From Dipteris shenzhenensis (lineage: Eukaryota > Polypodiophyta > Polypodiopsida > Gleicheniales): a stretch of DNA of 64,000 nt. The stretch is from the NCBI GenBank assembly GCA_047967505.1, contig CM106539.1; one strand, given 5' to 3'. The first letter of the stretch is position 1; each line of letters opens with the position of its first letter. The notes under the pieces are model-generated. The model searched no databases, had not been told where the DNA came from, and saw nothing but the letters and a program-made list of their open reading frames with translations. Both the position numbers and the translations under genes were made by a program. Shown in pieces: positions 42,219 through 53,060 of this stretch.

Positions 42219-44564
42219 CTCCCCCTCGAGTTCAATCCCAATTCCTGCACACCAAGCAGGTCTCTGAACTTGTGCAGCTTCTCTGCGCCCAATGCTTTCG
42301 TGAAGATGTCAGCTACCTGATCCTCTGTGCTGACATAAACTAGATCAATGAGACCTAGTAAAACCTTCTCCCGCACATAGTGATAATGCACCTCAATGTG
42401 CTTTGTTCTGGCATGAAAGACTGGGTTCTTTGCCAAATGTACACTACTCATGTTGTCACAATAAATGACAACTGGCCATCTGTAGACTGATGCATATCAT
42501 AGAGTAGCTTATGCAACCAAGCTACCTCATATGCAGCCATTGCTGCACCCCTGTACTCAGCCTCTGTGCTCGACAAGGCAACTGTAGGCTGTTTCTTGCT
42601 GCTCCAAGTGACTGCAGCACTCCCAAAAGAGAACACATATCCACTGGTAGATCGTCTATCAGAAATGCTACCAGCCCAATCAGCATCAGTGTATCCATGC
42701 AACTGTATCTGAACCCCAGCCTCATAAAATAGTCCATACTGCAATGTCGACTTCACATACCTGAGTATGCATCTAGCCACATCCAAATGCGGTTTCCTTG
42801 GAGCCTGCATAAACTGACTTACCAACCCAACAGCATAGCTCAAATCTGGCCTGGTAATAGTCATGTAAATCAAACTTCCTACCATGCGTCTGTACATAGT
42901 AGGGTCTTCCAGAAGCTCACCTGCATCTGTGCTCAGCTTCACATTCTGCTCCAAAGGAACTGAAATAGGCTTACAGCCTGTCATCCCATATTTGGACAGC
43001 ATGTCCAATCCATACTGCCTCTGCAAGAGCTGTATCCCACTTGGTGATCTAATCACCTCCATGCCCAAGAAATAATGCAGCTCTCCCAAATCCTTCATCT
43101 CAAACTTCTGCCTCAATAGCATTTTCACATGAAGGATATCTTCATCACTATCACCTGTGATGATCAAATCATCAACATAAATGACCAGCAGCATAATCCC
43201 TTTCTCGGTTTTTTTCACATAGAGTGAGAAATCTGCCTTGGAAATCTGAAAGCCAATAGTGACAAGATACTATCCTATCTTGTCAGACCATGCTCTAGGT
43301 GCTTGCTTCAAGCCATACAAGGCTTTCTTCAACCTGCAAACAAACTCAGGATGAATAGCATGAACATAACCTGCTGGCTACTCCATAAAGACCTCTTCTT
43401 GCAAATCACCATGCAAGAAGGCATTCTTTACATCCATCTGATGTAAAGACCATCCCTTTGATGCAGCCATAGCAATGGCTGCTCTTACGGTTGCCATCCT
43501 TGCAACCGGGCTGAAAGTTTCTTCATAATCAATGCCATATGTCTGTGCATACCCTTGACAACTAATCTTGCCTTGTATCTATTCACAGAACCATCTGCAT
43601 TGTGCTTGATCTTATAAACCCACTTACAGCCAATTGCATTCTTGCCTTTAGGCAAAGGCACCAATTCCCATGTAGCATTAGCATCCAAGGCATCCATTTC
43701 TTCATCCATGGCTTTCTCCCATTTTTCATTTCCCATGGCTTGCTCAAAAGAAGTGGGTTCTAGTTCCTGTATCACTTTGACCATATAGGCATAGTGAATG
43801 GCTGTAAATCCATCATATTTCAGCCTATCCACAGGATACCTAACCCTAGTAGACCTGCGCATAATAGGCTCACTTCCAGGTGCTCTCAAAACATCCCTGG
43901 TCTTCCTTACTCCAGGTGTATCAACAGAAGGAATACCCAACTCATCATCAATGCTCTGTTCTGAGCCACTGGATTCACCATCCACATAAGAGTGACCTGC
44001 ATTCACATCAAACATGGGCTGATCTACCTTCTCTTTTCCTTTTCGTGACCACTATCTGCATTGCTTTTAGGGGATTCTCCTGATCTCAATCTGCCTGTCC
44101 ATGGCGAAGCATGTGAACCACTGGTAGAGGACACTCCAGGTCCACTGATATTTTGTGATTGCTGCTGTGCATTCTGTGCACAATTACCATTTTGTGCATC
44201 TACATCAATCATCACATTTACTGGTTTATACCAGCTGCTCATCTCATCAAAAACAACATCTCTGCTCACTGTGAACTTACGTGTAGAAGGGTTATAGCAT
44301 CTATACCCTTTCTGCTGCAGAGAATAACCAATAAAGACGCACTTCTCAGCTTTTGGATCCAACTTGGACCTCAACTCATCTGGCACATGGACATAAGCAA
44401 TGCAACCAAAAATCTTCAAATGAGAAATATCTGGTTTCCTACCAGTATACATCTCCTCTGGCGTCATGCCATGTATTGCTACAGTGGGAGTCCTGTTCAT
44501 TATATAGACTGCTGTAGCAACTGCTTCAGCCCAATAATAATCTGGTAGATCTTTTTTATTTAGC
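42219..44564 (-). pseudogene. Copia pol remnant: integrase C-terminus, RT, RNase H
   Basis: On the minus strand: DYYWAEAVATAVYIMNRTPT and YTGRKPDISHLKIFGCIAYV (44566-44024); a linker with [35 protein letters not shown] and [20 protein letters not shown] (44015-43485); then VIYVDDLIITGDSD, GYTDADWAGS, STSGYVFSFGSAAVTW and ALSSTEAEYRGAAMAAYEV (43218-42448). The RNase H end is STEDQVADIFTKAL (near 42320). Frame breaks near 44030, 43550-43220 and 42450 inactivate it. Confidence 0.85.
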
Positions 44565-45107
44565 ATAGGCTACATGCAAGTGCGAGAAGGCATCCCTTGA
44601 CTAACCGCACTGAGGGAAGATGGAGCATTTCTCGAGGCAGCCCACTCTCGAGTTGCGGGGCCCGTTTGGAGTCCCAGATGATCCCAGATGGCTATGGGCC
44701 GAACGGACTCCGTAGGTTAGTTGCTCTATTTTATGCCACGGTTCTATCGTGTGGTTAGTGGCCTATTTCAAGACTGACCCCCAGTCGACCGTTTTGGGCA
44801 GACTGGGTCGGTCACCATATTGGGTCTAACCGACTACGACTGGTGGCTATATAAGAGCAAGCCCGTGAAGCCAATTTCATCACTAGTAACAGCAACCCTG
44901 ATTCCTTAGCATCCAACCTCTGTCCTCTACTGTTTCCAGCCTACCATCGAAGCTTCTTTCACAGGAGCGCACGGTTGGGAGGTAGCGCCATCTATTGTAT
45001 CAATTCTAGAGTAATCAAATTTTTGATTCTCCATACTATTTGGTTTTGTCTCTTGCGTACGAGATCCTGTTATCTGTTAAGCATAGACATTGTATAATTT
45101 TCTTACA
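44565..45107 (+). repeat. Partial 5' LTR of E1
   Basis: It matches 49975-50513 along its length (ATGGAGCATTTCTCG, GGTGGCTATATAAGAGCAAG as TATA box, end TTTTCTTACA). Confidence 0.85.
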
Positions 45108-45121
45108 TGGTATCAGAGCCT
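45108..45121 (+). promoter_or_regulatory. Primer binding site of E1
   Basis: TGGTATCAGAGCCT directly follows the LTR, matching the initiator-Met tRNA 3' end. Confidence 0.9.
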
Positions 45122-45178
45122 GGACTCTAGCAAGAAGATTTGGTAGTGTGTTTCTGTTTGCGAGCAGATTGTGAGAGA

Positions 45179-47690
45179 TGGCCCAGCCCCCAAGACTACG
45201 AATCCCACCGTTCGGCGAAAGTAGTTGGATGGCTCTAACTATCCACTCTGGAAGTTCAAGATGAAGACCATCCCAAACACATATGAGCTTTGGGACACTG
45301 CTACTGGGGTGGACATGAGGCCGGTTGCGAGACTGGATCCAGCCAATGCAGGACAATAGATAGTACCAAGTGCGGATGAGATTCTCACATGGACAAGAAG
45401 AAATGCAGATGCGTTGTGTTCTATTGTCTGTAGTGTAAGTGATTCCATCATGGCATTAATTCAACATGTCACCACAGCGGAGGAGCCATGGATGGTCTTG
45501 AAAAATCAGTACGAGGCCACGAATCAAACGTGGATTTAGAATCTGGAGACTCAACTCGCGAACGAGAAATTGTCTGAGTCTGAAGCGACAGAGAAGTTCA
45601 TCACCAGGGTGAAGAATCTGCACGATCAAATGACTGCGATTGGTATCACCATCACCAGCGAGAATCTAGCATGGAGGTGCATACGGATTCTCCCACCAAA
45701 GTACGATGGTCTTGTTACGGTGTTGAATACGTAGAACAAAAATCCACCCCTCAACTTTGAGGATTTCAGCACGATGCTTCTAGAGGAGGAGATGCGTCAA
45801 AAGATGAGGACTGGAGAAGATTCGGCTTTTTGGACTGGATCAAAGAAAGGTAAGGGTAAGGACTCTAGTAACCCATCTTCTTCTGATGATAAAAAGAGAA
45901 AGAAGAAGATCAAGTGCTTCTAATGCAACAAGGCAGGGCACAAGCAGAATGAGTGCCGAAAAAATATTACAGATGAGAAGAACGAAGTAAAGAAAGAGTC
46001 CAGCAATAGCGCGCAAGCAGTACCAGTAGAGCTGTTCATAGCAATTGAGGAGATTTGCATGGAAGCAGTTCATGTACCTGTGGATGAACCGTGGATCATT
46101 GACAGTGGTGCATCGCACCACATGACAAGTCGAAAGGATTGGTATACCTCTCTACAACCGGTAGGGAATGGCATCCTGGTAGCAGTCGGCAATCATGCAA
46201 AATGTCCAGCAAAAGGAAAAGGTACGATTGCTCTCAAGTCAGATGGAGTTGTAAAATAGTTGTCTGATGTTCTTTATGTGCCTAATATCAAGAGGAACTT
46301 GTTGTCCATTTCTGGGATCACGGATTGGGACCTCTAAGTTCACTTCGATAAGAATGGCGCACAGATTGTGGATCTTCAAGGGAAGGTCATTGGTAAAGGT
46401 ACATGGTGCAACAACATTTACAAACTCTTAGCTTTCAGTGCTCGAGCGGATGTGAAGAACACTAAGCTATGGCATGAGAGGTTTGGTCATCTAAAACTTA
46501 GTTCTTTGAAGTAGATGCATAAAAGTGGAATGATTGTAGACCTACCAAAAATTTCAGATTGGCCCGATGTATGTGAAGCTTGCATGATGGGCAAGCAGCA
46601 TCGGCATCCCTTTCCTAAAGAGGCCAGCAGGGCAAAGGCTCCTCTAGAGCTCGTTCACATGGAGCTCTGCGAAAAGATGGAGACGGAAGCTTTGGGTGGT
46701 TCCTACTACTTCATGACGCTGATCGATGACTACAATAGAAGGATATGGATATACTTCTTGAAGACTAAAGACAAGGCTTTTAGTAGGTTCAAGGAATGGC
46801 ATGTAATGGTCGAGAAAGAATCGGGGAGGAAGGTGAAGAAGTTGAGATCAGACAGAGGTGGAGAGTTCACATCAACTGAATTCAAGAGTTACTACAAAAG
46901 ACACGGGATCAAGAGGCAGAAACCCCTACCACATACATCATAGCAAAATGGAGTAGCAGAGCGCAAGATGCATGTCATCTACGAAATGGGCCGGAGTAAG
47001 ATGAAGGGGAAAGATTTGCCAAAGACTTTCTGGGCTGAAGCATGTAACATGGCAGTTTACATCCTGAATCGTAGCTACACAAAGGCTGTGAATGGGATGA
47101 CTCCACTGTAAGCCTTTTCTGGTAAGAAACCTTCAGCCGCAGATTTTAGAGTTTTTGGATGTGACTGTTTTGTGCATGTCCCTGATGCTACCAAGACCAA
47201 ATGGGAACCAAAGAGCCGGAAGTGTATTTTCTTGGGCTATAGTGATGAGGCGAAGGGTTACCGTCTCTATAACCCTATTACCAAGAAGTTAATTGTAAGT
47301 CGTAATGTGGTCTTCTCATAACAGCTGCATCAATTGGAGAAGGATGCTTCCTTTCTAGACAACCAGGACCAGGATATCCATCCAGTACCACCACCAACAG
47401 TAGACTGAACTCCCCCAATGGTGCTTGGGAGGATTGAAGATAAAGAAGATGAAGAAGAGCGTGTAGAACCACAATGGCAATGGCCATTCCCAAAGTGGGT
47501 AAAGCAACTTTTGGATGGCAGAGAACCTCCAGCCATTGAGGAGGAACCATCCGAACACCACCGGTCCAAGAGATTAGAGGAGCAAAGAAGGGTGCAGGAA
47601 CACTTGGATAACTATGCTTTGATGACAGAGGTGATCCGTGCTGATGAACCCAAGTGTCTTAAAGAGGCACAGGGTGTAAAAAGTGCTTTT
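45179..47690 (+). pseudogene. Copia gag, protease and integrase of E1
   Basis: Gag starts MAQPPRLRIPPFGE at 45179 and drifts out of frame near 45225. Later parts read TTAEEPWMVLKNQYEATNQT and FITRVKNLHDQMTAIGITI. The CCHC knuckle near 45910 has its second Cys after a TAA codon (CF*CNKAGHKQNEC). Protease shows PWIIDSGASHHMTSRKDWY (46086). Pre-integrase shows LWHERFGHLKL, and the zinc finger CEACMMGKQHRHPFPKEA. The integrase core has YYFMTLIDDYNRRIWIYFLK and KLRSDRGGEF. C-terminal text includes PKTFWAEACNMAVYILNRSY and KCIFLGYSDEAKGYRLYN. Several TAG and TAA codons interrupt it. The frame ends with ADEPKCLKEAQGVKS, just where RT should begin. Confidence 0.85.
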
Positions 47691-49847
47691 AATTATGAAA
47701 AGAGACCAAGCAAAAACCCTACTTAGAGATAAATTGATAGGAATGGAAGAAATACTACCTGGTAGATTGTCCCATCTCTTCCATCAGATTGAGAAACTGG
47801 TTGCTTGTAGGAATGCCCCTCTATGGCCAAGGACACAGATCATGTTTGCATACTCGACAGAAGCATATCACCCACTTTGCTCTTTAAGGTATTGTGACAT
47901 GAAGTTGGGGGTAATAAACTTCATGCACCTCTTCACTTCCTGCTGCTTTCTAAGTGAGTGATAGAGATATTCATCACTAGGAAAGGAACATTAAAAATAA
48001 GCTTTTATACCAAGAGACCACACCATACTTTCCTCCCTTAGATGAGAATGAAGATGGTAACATCCCAAGTGATGTTGTACTCAAGCATAGGGAGAAGGAA
48101 AGGATCACCAGAGGCCATAATCTCAACAAGCCAGTCTGCGCAAAAGAGAAGAGTGATACGTTGTTGAAAGAAGATCTTCTAGCTCAACATGACATGAAGT
48201 GATATATATCAAGGAGTTTGAAGGGGTTGATTGGGTCGGATGGGTAGGTTCCGAGGAAACATTGCACCTCCTTCATAAACACCTTTACACTTAGCTCAAA
48301 ACACTCTCCAAACTATCATAAGACACAGATACCCATAACTTTCCGTAGATACATGATATAAAATATTCGAACAATATCCAAATGTTCCTTGAAATGGGCT
48401 TTGCTCTGATCTAAGTTTCATAAGAAACAGAGAAGCGGTCGGAAAGATATGGGTAGTTTACTGGACGGGGGTAAAAACTATCTGAAAAAGAAACAATCAC
48501 ACACAAAGAGTCATAGATATTTGGATTGAAATATAATACAATCATTGAAGACAGGATGATGCTCCTTGAAGAGAGCTTCATGCTGATCTAAGTTGTCAAA
48601 CTATCATGAAAAACACTTACTCCTTCTACTGGTGTCGACTTGGGGGAATACTACCTCCATGCTTCGACTTCATCAACGGTCCAAGTCCCATAGAGGTCAG
48701 CTAGGAGGGAAGGAAGAGCTCCCTTTGTGGCTTGGGAAATATATAAACCATGTATGCGCAATGAGCGACCGAGTAGACAACACTTTCAAGCACTTTAGAA
48801 GAGAAAACAATGAAAAAAGGGAAGAGACACTCAAGAGAGAGAACCTAAAGTGACCTTCATTACCAATAGAGTGAGACTCCACTCCAATGCAACTCAAAAT
48901 ACTACAAACACAAGGGAGAAGAAGAGGTTTCATATGTACAAGAGGGAGTGGAACCTCCAAGACTACTCATAGAGAGAATAAACTAGAGAGAGATGGACTC
49001 AAGAGTCTACATAAGAGAATATCTACAAGAGGGAGAGAAGGCTCATGAAAGAGGCTTGAGGAGACTAGAGCTACAGCAACATGAGGCCTAATGGTGGAAG
49101 AGATGATGAACAAGGAAGAGAAGGGCTCCTTTTATAGAGATTTTGTTACCCTCCTTCACCCATTTACAATTGCTGACTGTAGATTCCTTTCCCCATCAAT
49201 CACATAAGCCTGTATGTCACCATCCATGTCCTTTTTGGCTACTCTTGCCATGTGTCCCATCAAAGGATGCTTAAGACTCTTAAAATATTGAGAAAGTCAA
49301 GAGTCTCCCCACATGGAGCCCATAGGGACCCTCTCTTTTCCATATGTCCACATCCTCCTTATTCCACATAGGAATTCTAGAAGGATTCCTCTCGACTCCA
49401 CACTCCTCCACATGCTTGGCATGTGATCTCTCTTATATTATTGGAACACATGGACATGAGCCCACCTCTTTATATGACTCACTCTTCCTATTTTCTAAAA
49501 ACCCCATAATATCCCATACACAAATAACTCTCACCCCATACCAAGGTATTTATAATCTATACACATGGTATTTACAATGATCCATTCCACTTATCCTCTC
49601 AATCCCATACAATATCTTCAAAAATAGAAATAAGTGAGAGCCGCTAGGCTGTCACTTAATACTCAAATTCTTATCAAACATAGAAGAAAACAATACCAAT
49701 GCCAAATAAAAGATATCAATTTTTGGCATCACATCTTTCCCCCCTTGCAGATCCTCTCTAATGTTAGAGAGGGTCTACTGGCCCTCAAGGTGTTAGATAT
49801 CAATGCTCCACTCTCGTGTAACTACACGGGAACTAGCTAACTCTACT
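47691..49847. other. Unassigned DNA, no gene recognised
   Basis: It has short ORFs only. The end of the stretch (TCACATCTTTCCCCCCTTGC near 49730) could be the complement of a polypurine tract, but no LTR partner was found. Similar phrases (CTGATCTAAGTT) recur near 48408 and 48582. Confidence 0.4.
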
Positions 49848-50513
49848 TGTAAGCCCCCCATATGAGGAGAAGGCATTTGAGCAACTCGGTTATCTGATAG
49901 GTCCTGGTTTGGACACCAGATGGGGGCTATGTGTGGCCTGTTGGCTGGACGGCTTCAGATAGAGTTGGCACACTGCCAACTAGGCTATATGCAAGTGTGG
50001 GAAGACATCCCATGACTGACCGCATTGAGGGTAGATGGAGCATTTCTCGGGGCAGCCCACTCTCGGGTTGTGGGGCCCGTTTGGAGCCTCAGATGATCCC
50101 GGATGGCTCTGGCCCGAACGGAGATCATAGGTGAGTTGCTCTATTTTGCACACCGGTTCTATCGTGTGGTCGATGGCCTTTTTTGGGACTGAGTCGGCCG
50201 TTTTGGGTGGACTGGGTCAGTCACCCAATTGGGTCTAACTGACTACGACTGGTGGCTATATAAGAGCAAGCCCGTGAAGCCCATTTCATCACTGGCTACA
50301 GCAACCCTGATGCCTTAGCATCCAACCTCCGTCCTCTACTGTTTCCAGCTCACCATCGAAGCTTCTTTCACAAGAGTGCATGGTTGGGAGGCAGCACCAT
50401 CTATTGTATCAGTTCTACAGTAATCAAATTTTTTATTCTCCATACTATCTACTTTTCTCTCTTGCATACGAGATCCTGTTATCTGTTGAGCACAGACATA
50501 TTGTTTTCTTACA
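49848..50513 (+). repeat. 5' LTR of E2, 666 bp
   Basis: It starts TGTAAGCCCCCCATATGAGG, has GGTGGCTATATAAGAGCAAG as probable TATA box near 50252, and ends GTTTTCTTACA. The primer site TGGTATTAAAGCCTGG follows, with two changes from the E1 site. Confidence 0.85.
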
Positions 50514-50583
50514 TGGTATTAAAGCCTGGACTCTAGCAAGAAGATTTGGTAGTGTGTTTCTATTTGCGAGTAGATTGTGAGAG

Positions 50584-51763
50584 ATGGCCCAACCTACAAG
50601 ACTGCGAATCCCACCATTCGACGAAAGCAAAAAGTTGGACAGCACTAACTATCCACTCTGGAAGTTCAAGATGAAGACCATCCTAAGCACATACGAGCTT
50701 TGGGATACTGCTACTGGGGTGGATATGAAGCCGGTCGGTCCCGAGATCAAATCCCACCAATGCAGCACAATCGATAGTACCAACTGCAGATGAGATTCTC
50801 GTGTGGACAAGAAAAAATGTACATGCGTTGTGTTCTATTGTCTGCAGTGTAAGTGATTCTGTCATGGCATTAATTCAACATGTCACCACAATGGAGGCAT
50901 GGATGGTCTTGAAAAATCAGTACGAGACCACGAATCAGATGCGGATTCAGAATCCAGAGACTCAACTCGCGAACGAGAAACTGTCTGAGTCTAAAACGGC
51001 AGAGAAGTTCAGCACCAGGGTGAAGAATCTGCACGATCAGATGACTGCAATTGGCATCACCATCACCAGTGAGAATCTAGCATGAAGGTGCATACAGATT
51101 CTCCCACCAAAGTATGACATTCTTGTTATGGCGCTGAATACATAGAACAGAAATCTGCCCCTTAACTTTGAGGATTTCAGTGCAATGCTTCTGGAGGAGG
51201 AGATGTGCCAAAAGTCGAGGACTGGAGAAGATTTGGCTTTCTATGCTGGATCAAAGAAAGGTAAGGGTAAGGACTCTGGTAACCCATCTTCTTCTGATGA
51301 TAAAAAGAGAAAGAAGAAGATCAAGTGCTTCTATTGCAACAAGGCTAGGCACAAGAAAAATGAGTGATGGAAGAAGATTACAGATGAGAAGAACAGAATA
51401 AAGAAAGAGTCCAGCAACAGTGCGCAGGCAGTACCAGTAGACACAGAGGCTGAGTATGTTGCAGCCACAGAGGGTTGCAAGGAGGATATATGGCTTGATC
51501 GGCTAGTGGGAGATTTGGGAATTCATACAGGTGTACCGACATTGCATAGTGATTCCATGAGTGTTATTCAGCTAGTACAGAATCTGGTCTTTCATGCAAA
51601 GACCAAACACATTGAGGTCAGGTACCATTTCATCGAGGAGGTACTTCGCATAGAGCTTGTCAAGGTTCATACAGATGATAACCCTGCAGATATGCTAACG
51701 AAGAGTCTACCTAGTCAGCGGTTTGAGTATTGTCATGTATTGATGGGCATTGGATAGTATGCT
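50584..51763 (+). pseudogene. Fused gag (E lineage) and RNase H (family 1)
   Basis: Gag starts MAQPTRLRIPPFDESKKLDS at 50584. A frameshift near 50790 separates it from the rest. After it, one frame runs through gag (FSTRVKNLHDQMTAIGITIT) and a damaged knuckle (CFYCNKARHKKNE, last Cys now TGA) into AQAVPVD, and then directly TEAEYVAATEGCKEDIWLDR of RNase H. It ends at TAG near 51755 (FEYCHVLMGIG). Protease, integrase and RT are absent. The fusion keeps frame across 51441/51442, but internal stops at 51083, 51139 and 51364 mean it is not one open gene. Confidence 0.8.
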
Positions 51764-51810
51764 CACTAGTTGTTCTCCCTTAAAGGCACATTGTCCTTTA
51801 AGTGGGAGGT

Positions 51811-51982
51811 TGTGGGAGTTAAAGGTCACTGTGCCTTTACGCTGGTTATGTACAATACTCAAACACATATATAAATGAATGAAAAAGAAGATTAGGGTGT
51901 TCTGCACCCACCAAAACTTGTGTGGCTCTCTGTTTCTCTCTCTCTCCCTCTTCCGTTCTTGCTTCCGTTGAGAGCACTCTCA
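51811..51982 (+). repeat. Family 1-type 3' LTR at the end of E2
   Basis: 172 bp, starting TGTGGGAGTTAAAGG and ending GAGAGCACTCTCA, with AAGTGGGAGGT before it. It is shorter and more diverged than the LTR pair at 28323 and 34064. Confidence 0.9.
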
Positions 51983-53060
51983 ATATTCTCAAGTTCATTT
52001 GGCATAATGATTGTGACTGGAATGTCCACCACAATGATTTCCTCTTCCGCGAAAATTCCCTCGATTGCTACTAGATTGACCTCCTGGGTCATACTACATC
52101 TCGCGGTGGCAATCTCTTTCATAGTGTCCAAACTTATGATAGTAGTTGCTCTAAATGTTTGATACATTGGTGGATGCATTCTCTCGTCCTTGGAATCTTC
52201 CATTGGAATGATTTCCTCTTGGATTCTGATGTTGATGTTAGTGAGAATGATGTTGATGTTGATTTTGACTTTGATGTTGATTTTGTTGTTGATGATGTCC
52301 ACTTCGCTAGAAAGATCTACCTCTACCTCTGCTTCTATCTGAAGCTGTGAATGCTTGATCATTGGAATGACCTTTGCATGTATGGATGGCTTGCATCTTG
52401 AGTTCTTCACCAAGTAAAATTGACTGGAGCTCTTCAAGTGTCAGAATTTGCCATTGGATGACAATCCTCTGGACTAGATTCGCTTATCCCTCTCCTAGTC
52501 CATTCGCGATGACTTGAACCATTTTTGTGGGATTCATGGTCTCTCCTTCTGCTGCAAGTTGATTGTTGTAATCCTTAATTCTAAGTACGTAAGCATGATC
52601 GGTTTCACTATTGTTGCAAAAACTCTGGTTTATCTGGTTTCTCAGTGTGAATCCTAGAAGTGTTGTTGGATCATAAAGAGCTGCGAACATATCCCATGCT
52701 TCTTTTGATGTCTTGATTATGTTGAGCTGTTCTAGCATGACATCTTGCTTGATTCTACTTGATCAGATGATATGCATATTTGTCTTTCTTGTCCCATTCT
52801 GCCAGTTCTTGAGCAATGGCAGGATCTGCTACAGATGCGGACACTGTTGGTGTAGCTGGAGATTCCACTATAGATCCTACTGCTGGTTATGTGGCAATAG
52901 GTGGAGTAGAGCTATTGTTGCTAAATCATCCAATGGTCTAGGTGTAGACCCATCGACATACTCCCATTTATCCTAAATTATAAGAATGGTCTCCATTCGG
53001 TATTTCCATGTGCTATAATTGGAGTTATCTAGCTTAGCAGATGCCTCGAGAGATTAGTCA
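51983..53060 (-). pseudogene. Copia gag remnant, minus strand
   Basis: The minus strand reads KLDNSNYSTWKYRMETIL (near 53020), then DGSTPRPLDDLATIALLHL, LEQLNIIKTSKEAWDMFAAL and LRNQINQSFC, typical of UBN2-type copia gag. Towards 52120 it has a knuckle that has lost its first two Cys (YYHKFGHYERDC) and a Gly/Arg/Asn-rich tail (NRGNFRGRGNHCGG). Several stops and frameshifts break it. The family 1 LTR meets it at 51982, so family 1 may have inserted here. Nothing of its pol remains. Confidence 0.75.

Larger units (their letters stand above)
41857..44564 (-). mobile_element. Copia family 2 element, minus orientation, 5'-truncated
   Basis: It holds the integrase C-terminus, RT, RNase H, polypurine tract (near 42219-42228) and a probable 3' LTR (41857-42218). 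The 5' half is missing: the element stops at 44564 against a truncated LTR of another copia lineage. It is in inverted orientation to 36709-38325. Confidence 0.85.
44565..47690 (+). mobile_element. Long-LTR copia element E1, truncated at both ends
   Basis: It has a partial 5' LTR (44565-45107), a primer site, gag, protease and integrase. It stops near 47690 before the RT core. The first ~130 bp of the LTR are missing compared with 49848-50513. Confidence 0.85.
49848..51982 (+). mobile_element. Chimeric copia element E2: long-LTR 5' half joined to family 1 3' half
   Basis: It has a 5' LTR (49848-50513) and gag of the E1 lineage, then from 51442 the RNase H and 3' LTR of family 1. The two LTRs are unrelated. 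Flanks (CTACT on the left, ATATT on the right) do not match, which favours a genomic deletion joining two neighbouring elements over a single chimeric insertion. Confidence 0.85.

Noticed and set aside
52164-52300. Asp/Val-rich ORF on the plus strand (52159-52350)
   Set aside because: It is the antisense of the Gly/Arg/Asn-rich copia gag segment on the minus strand.
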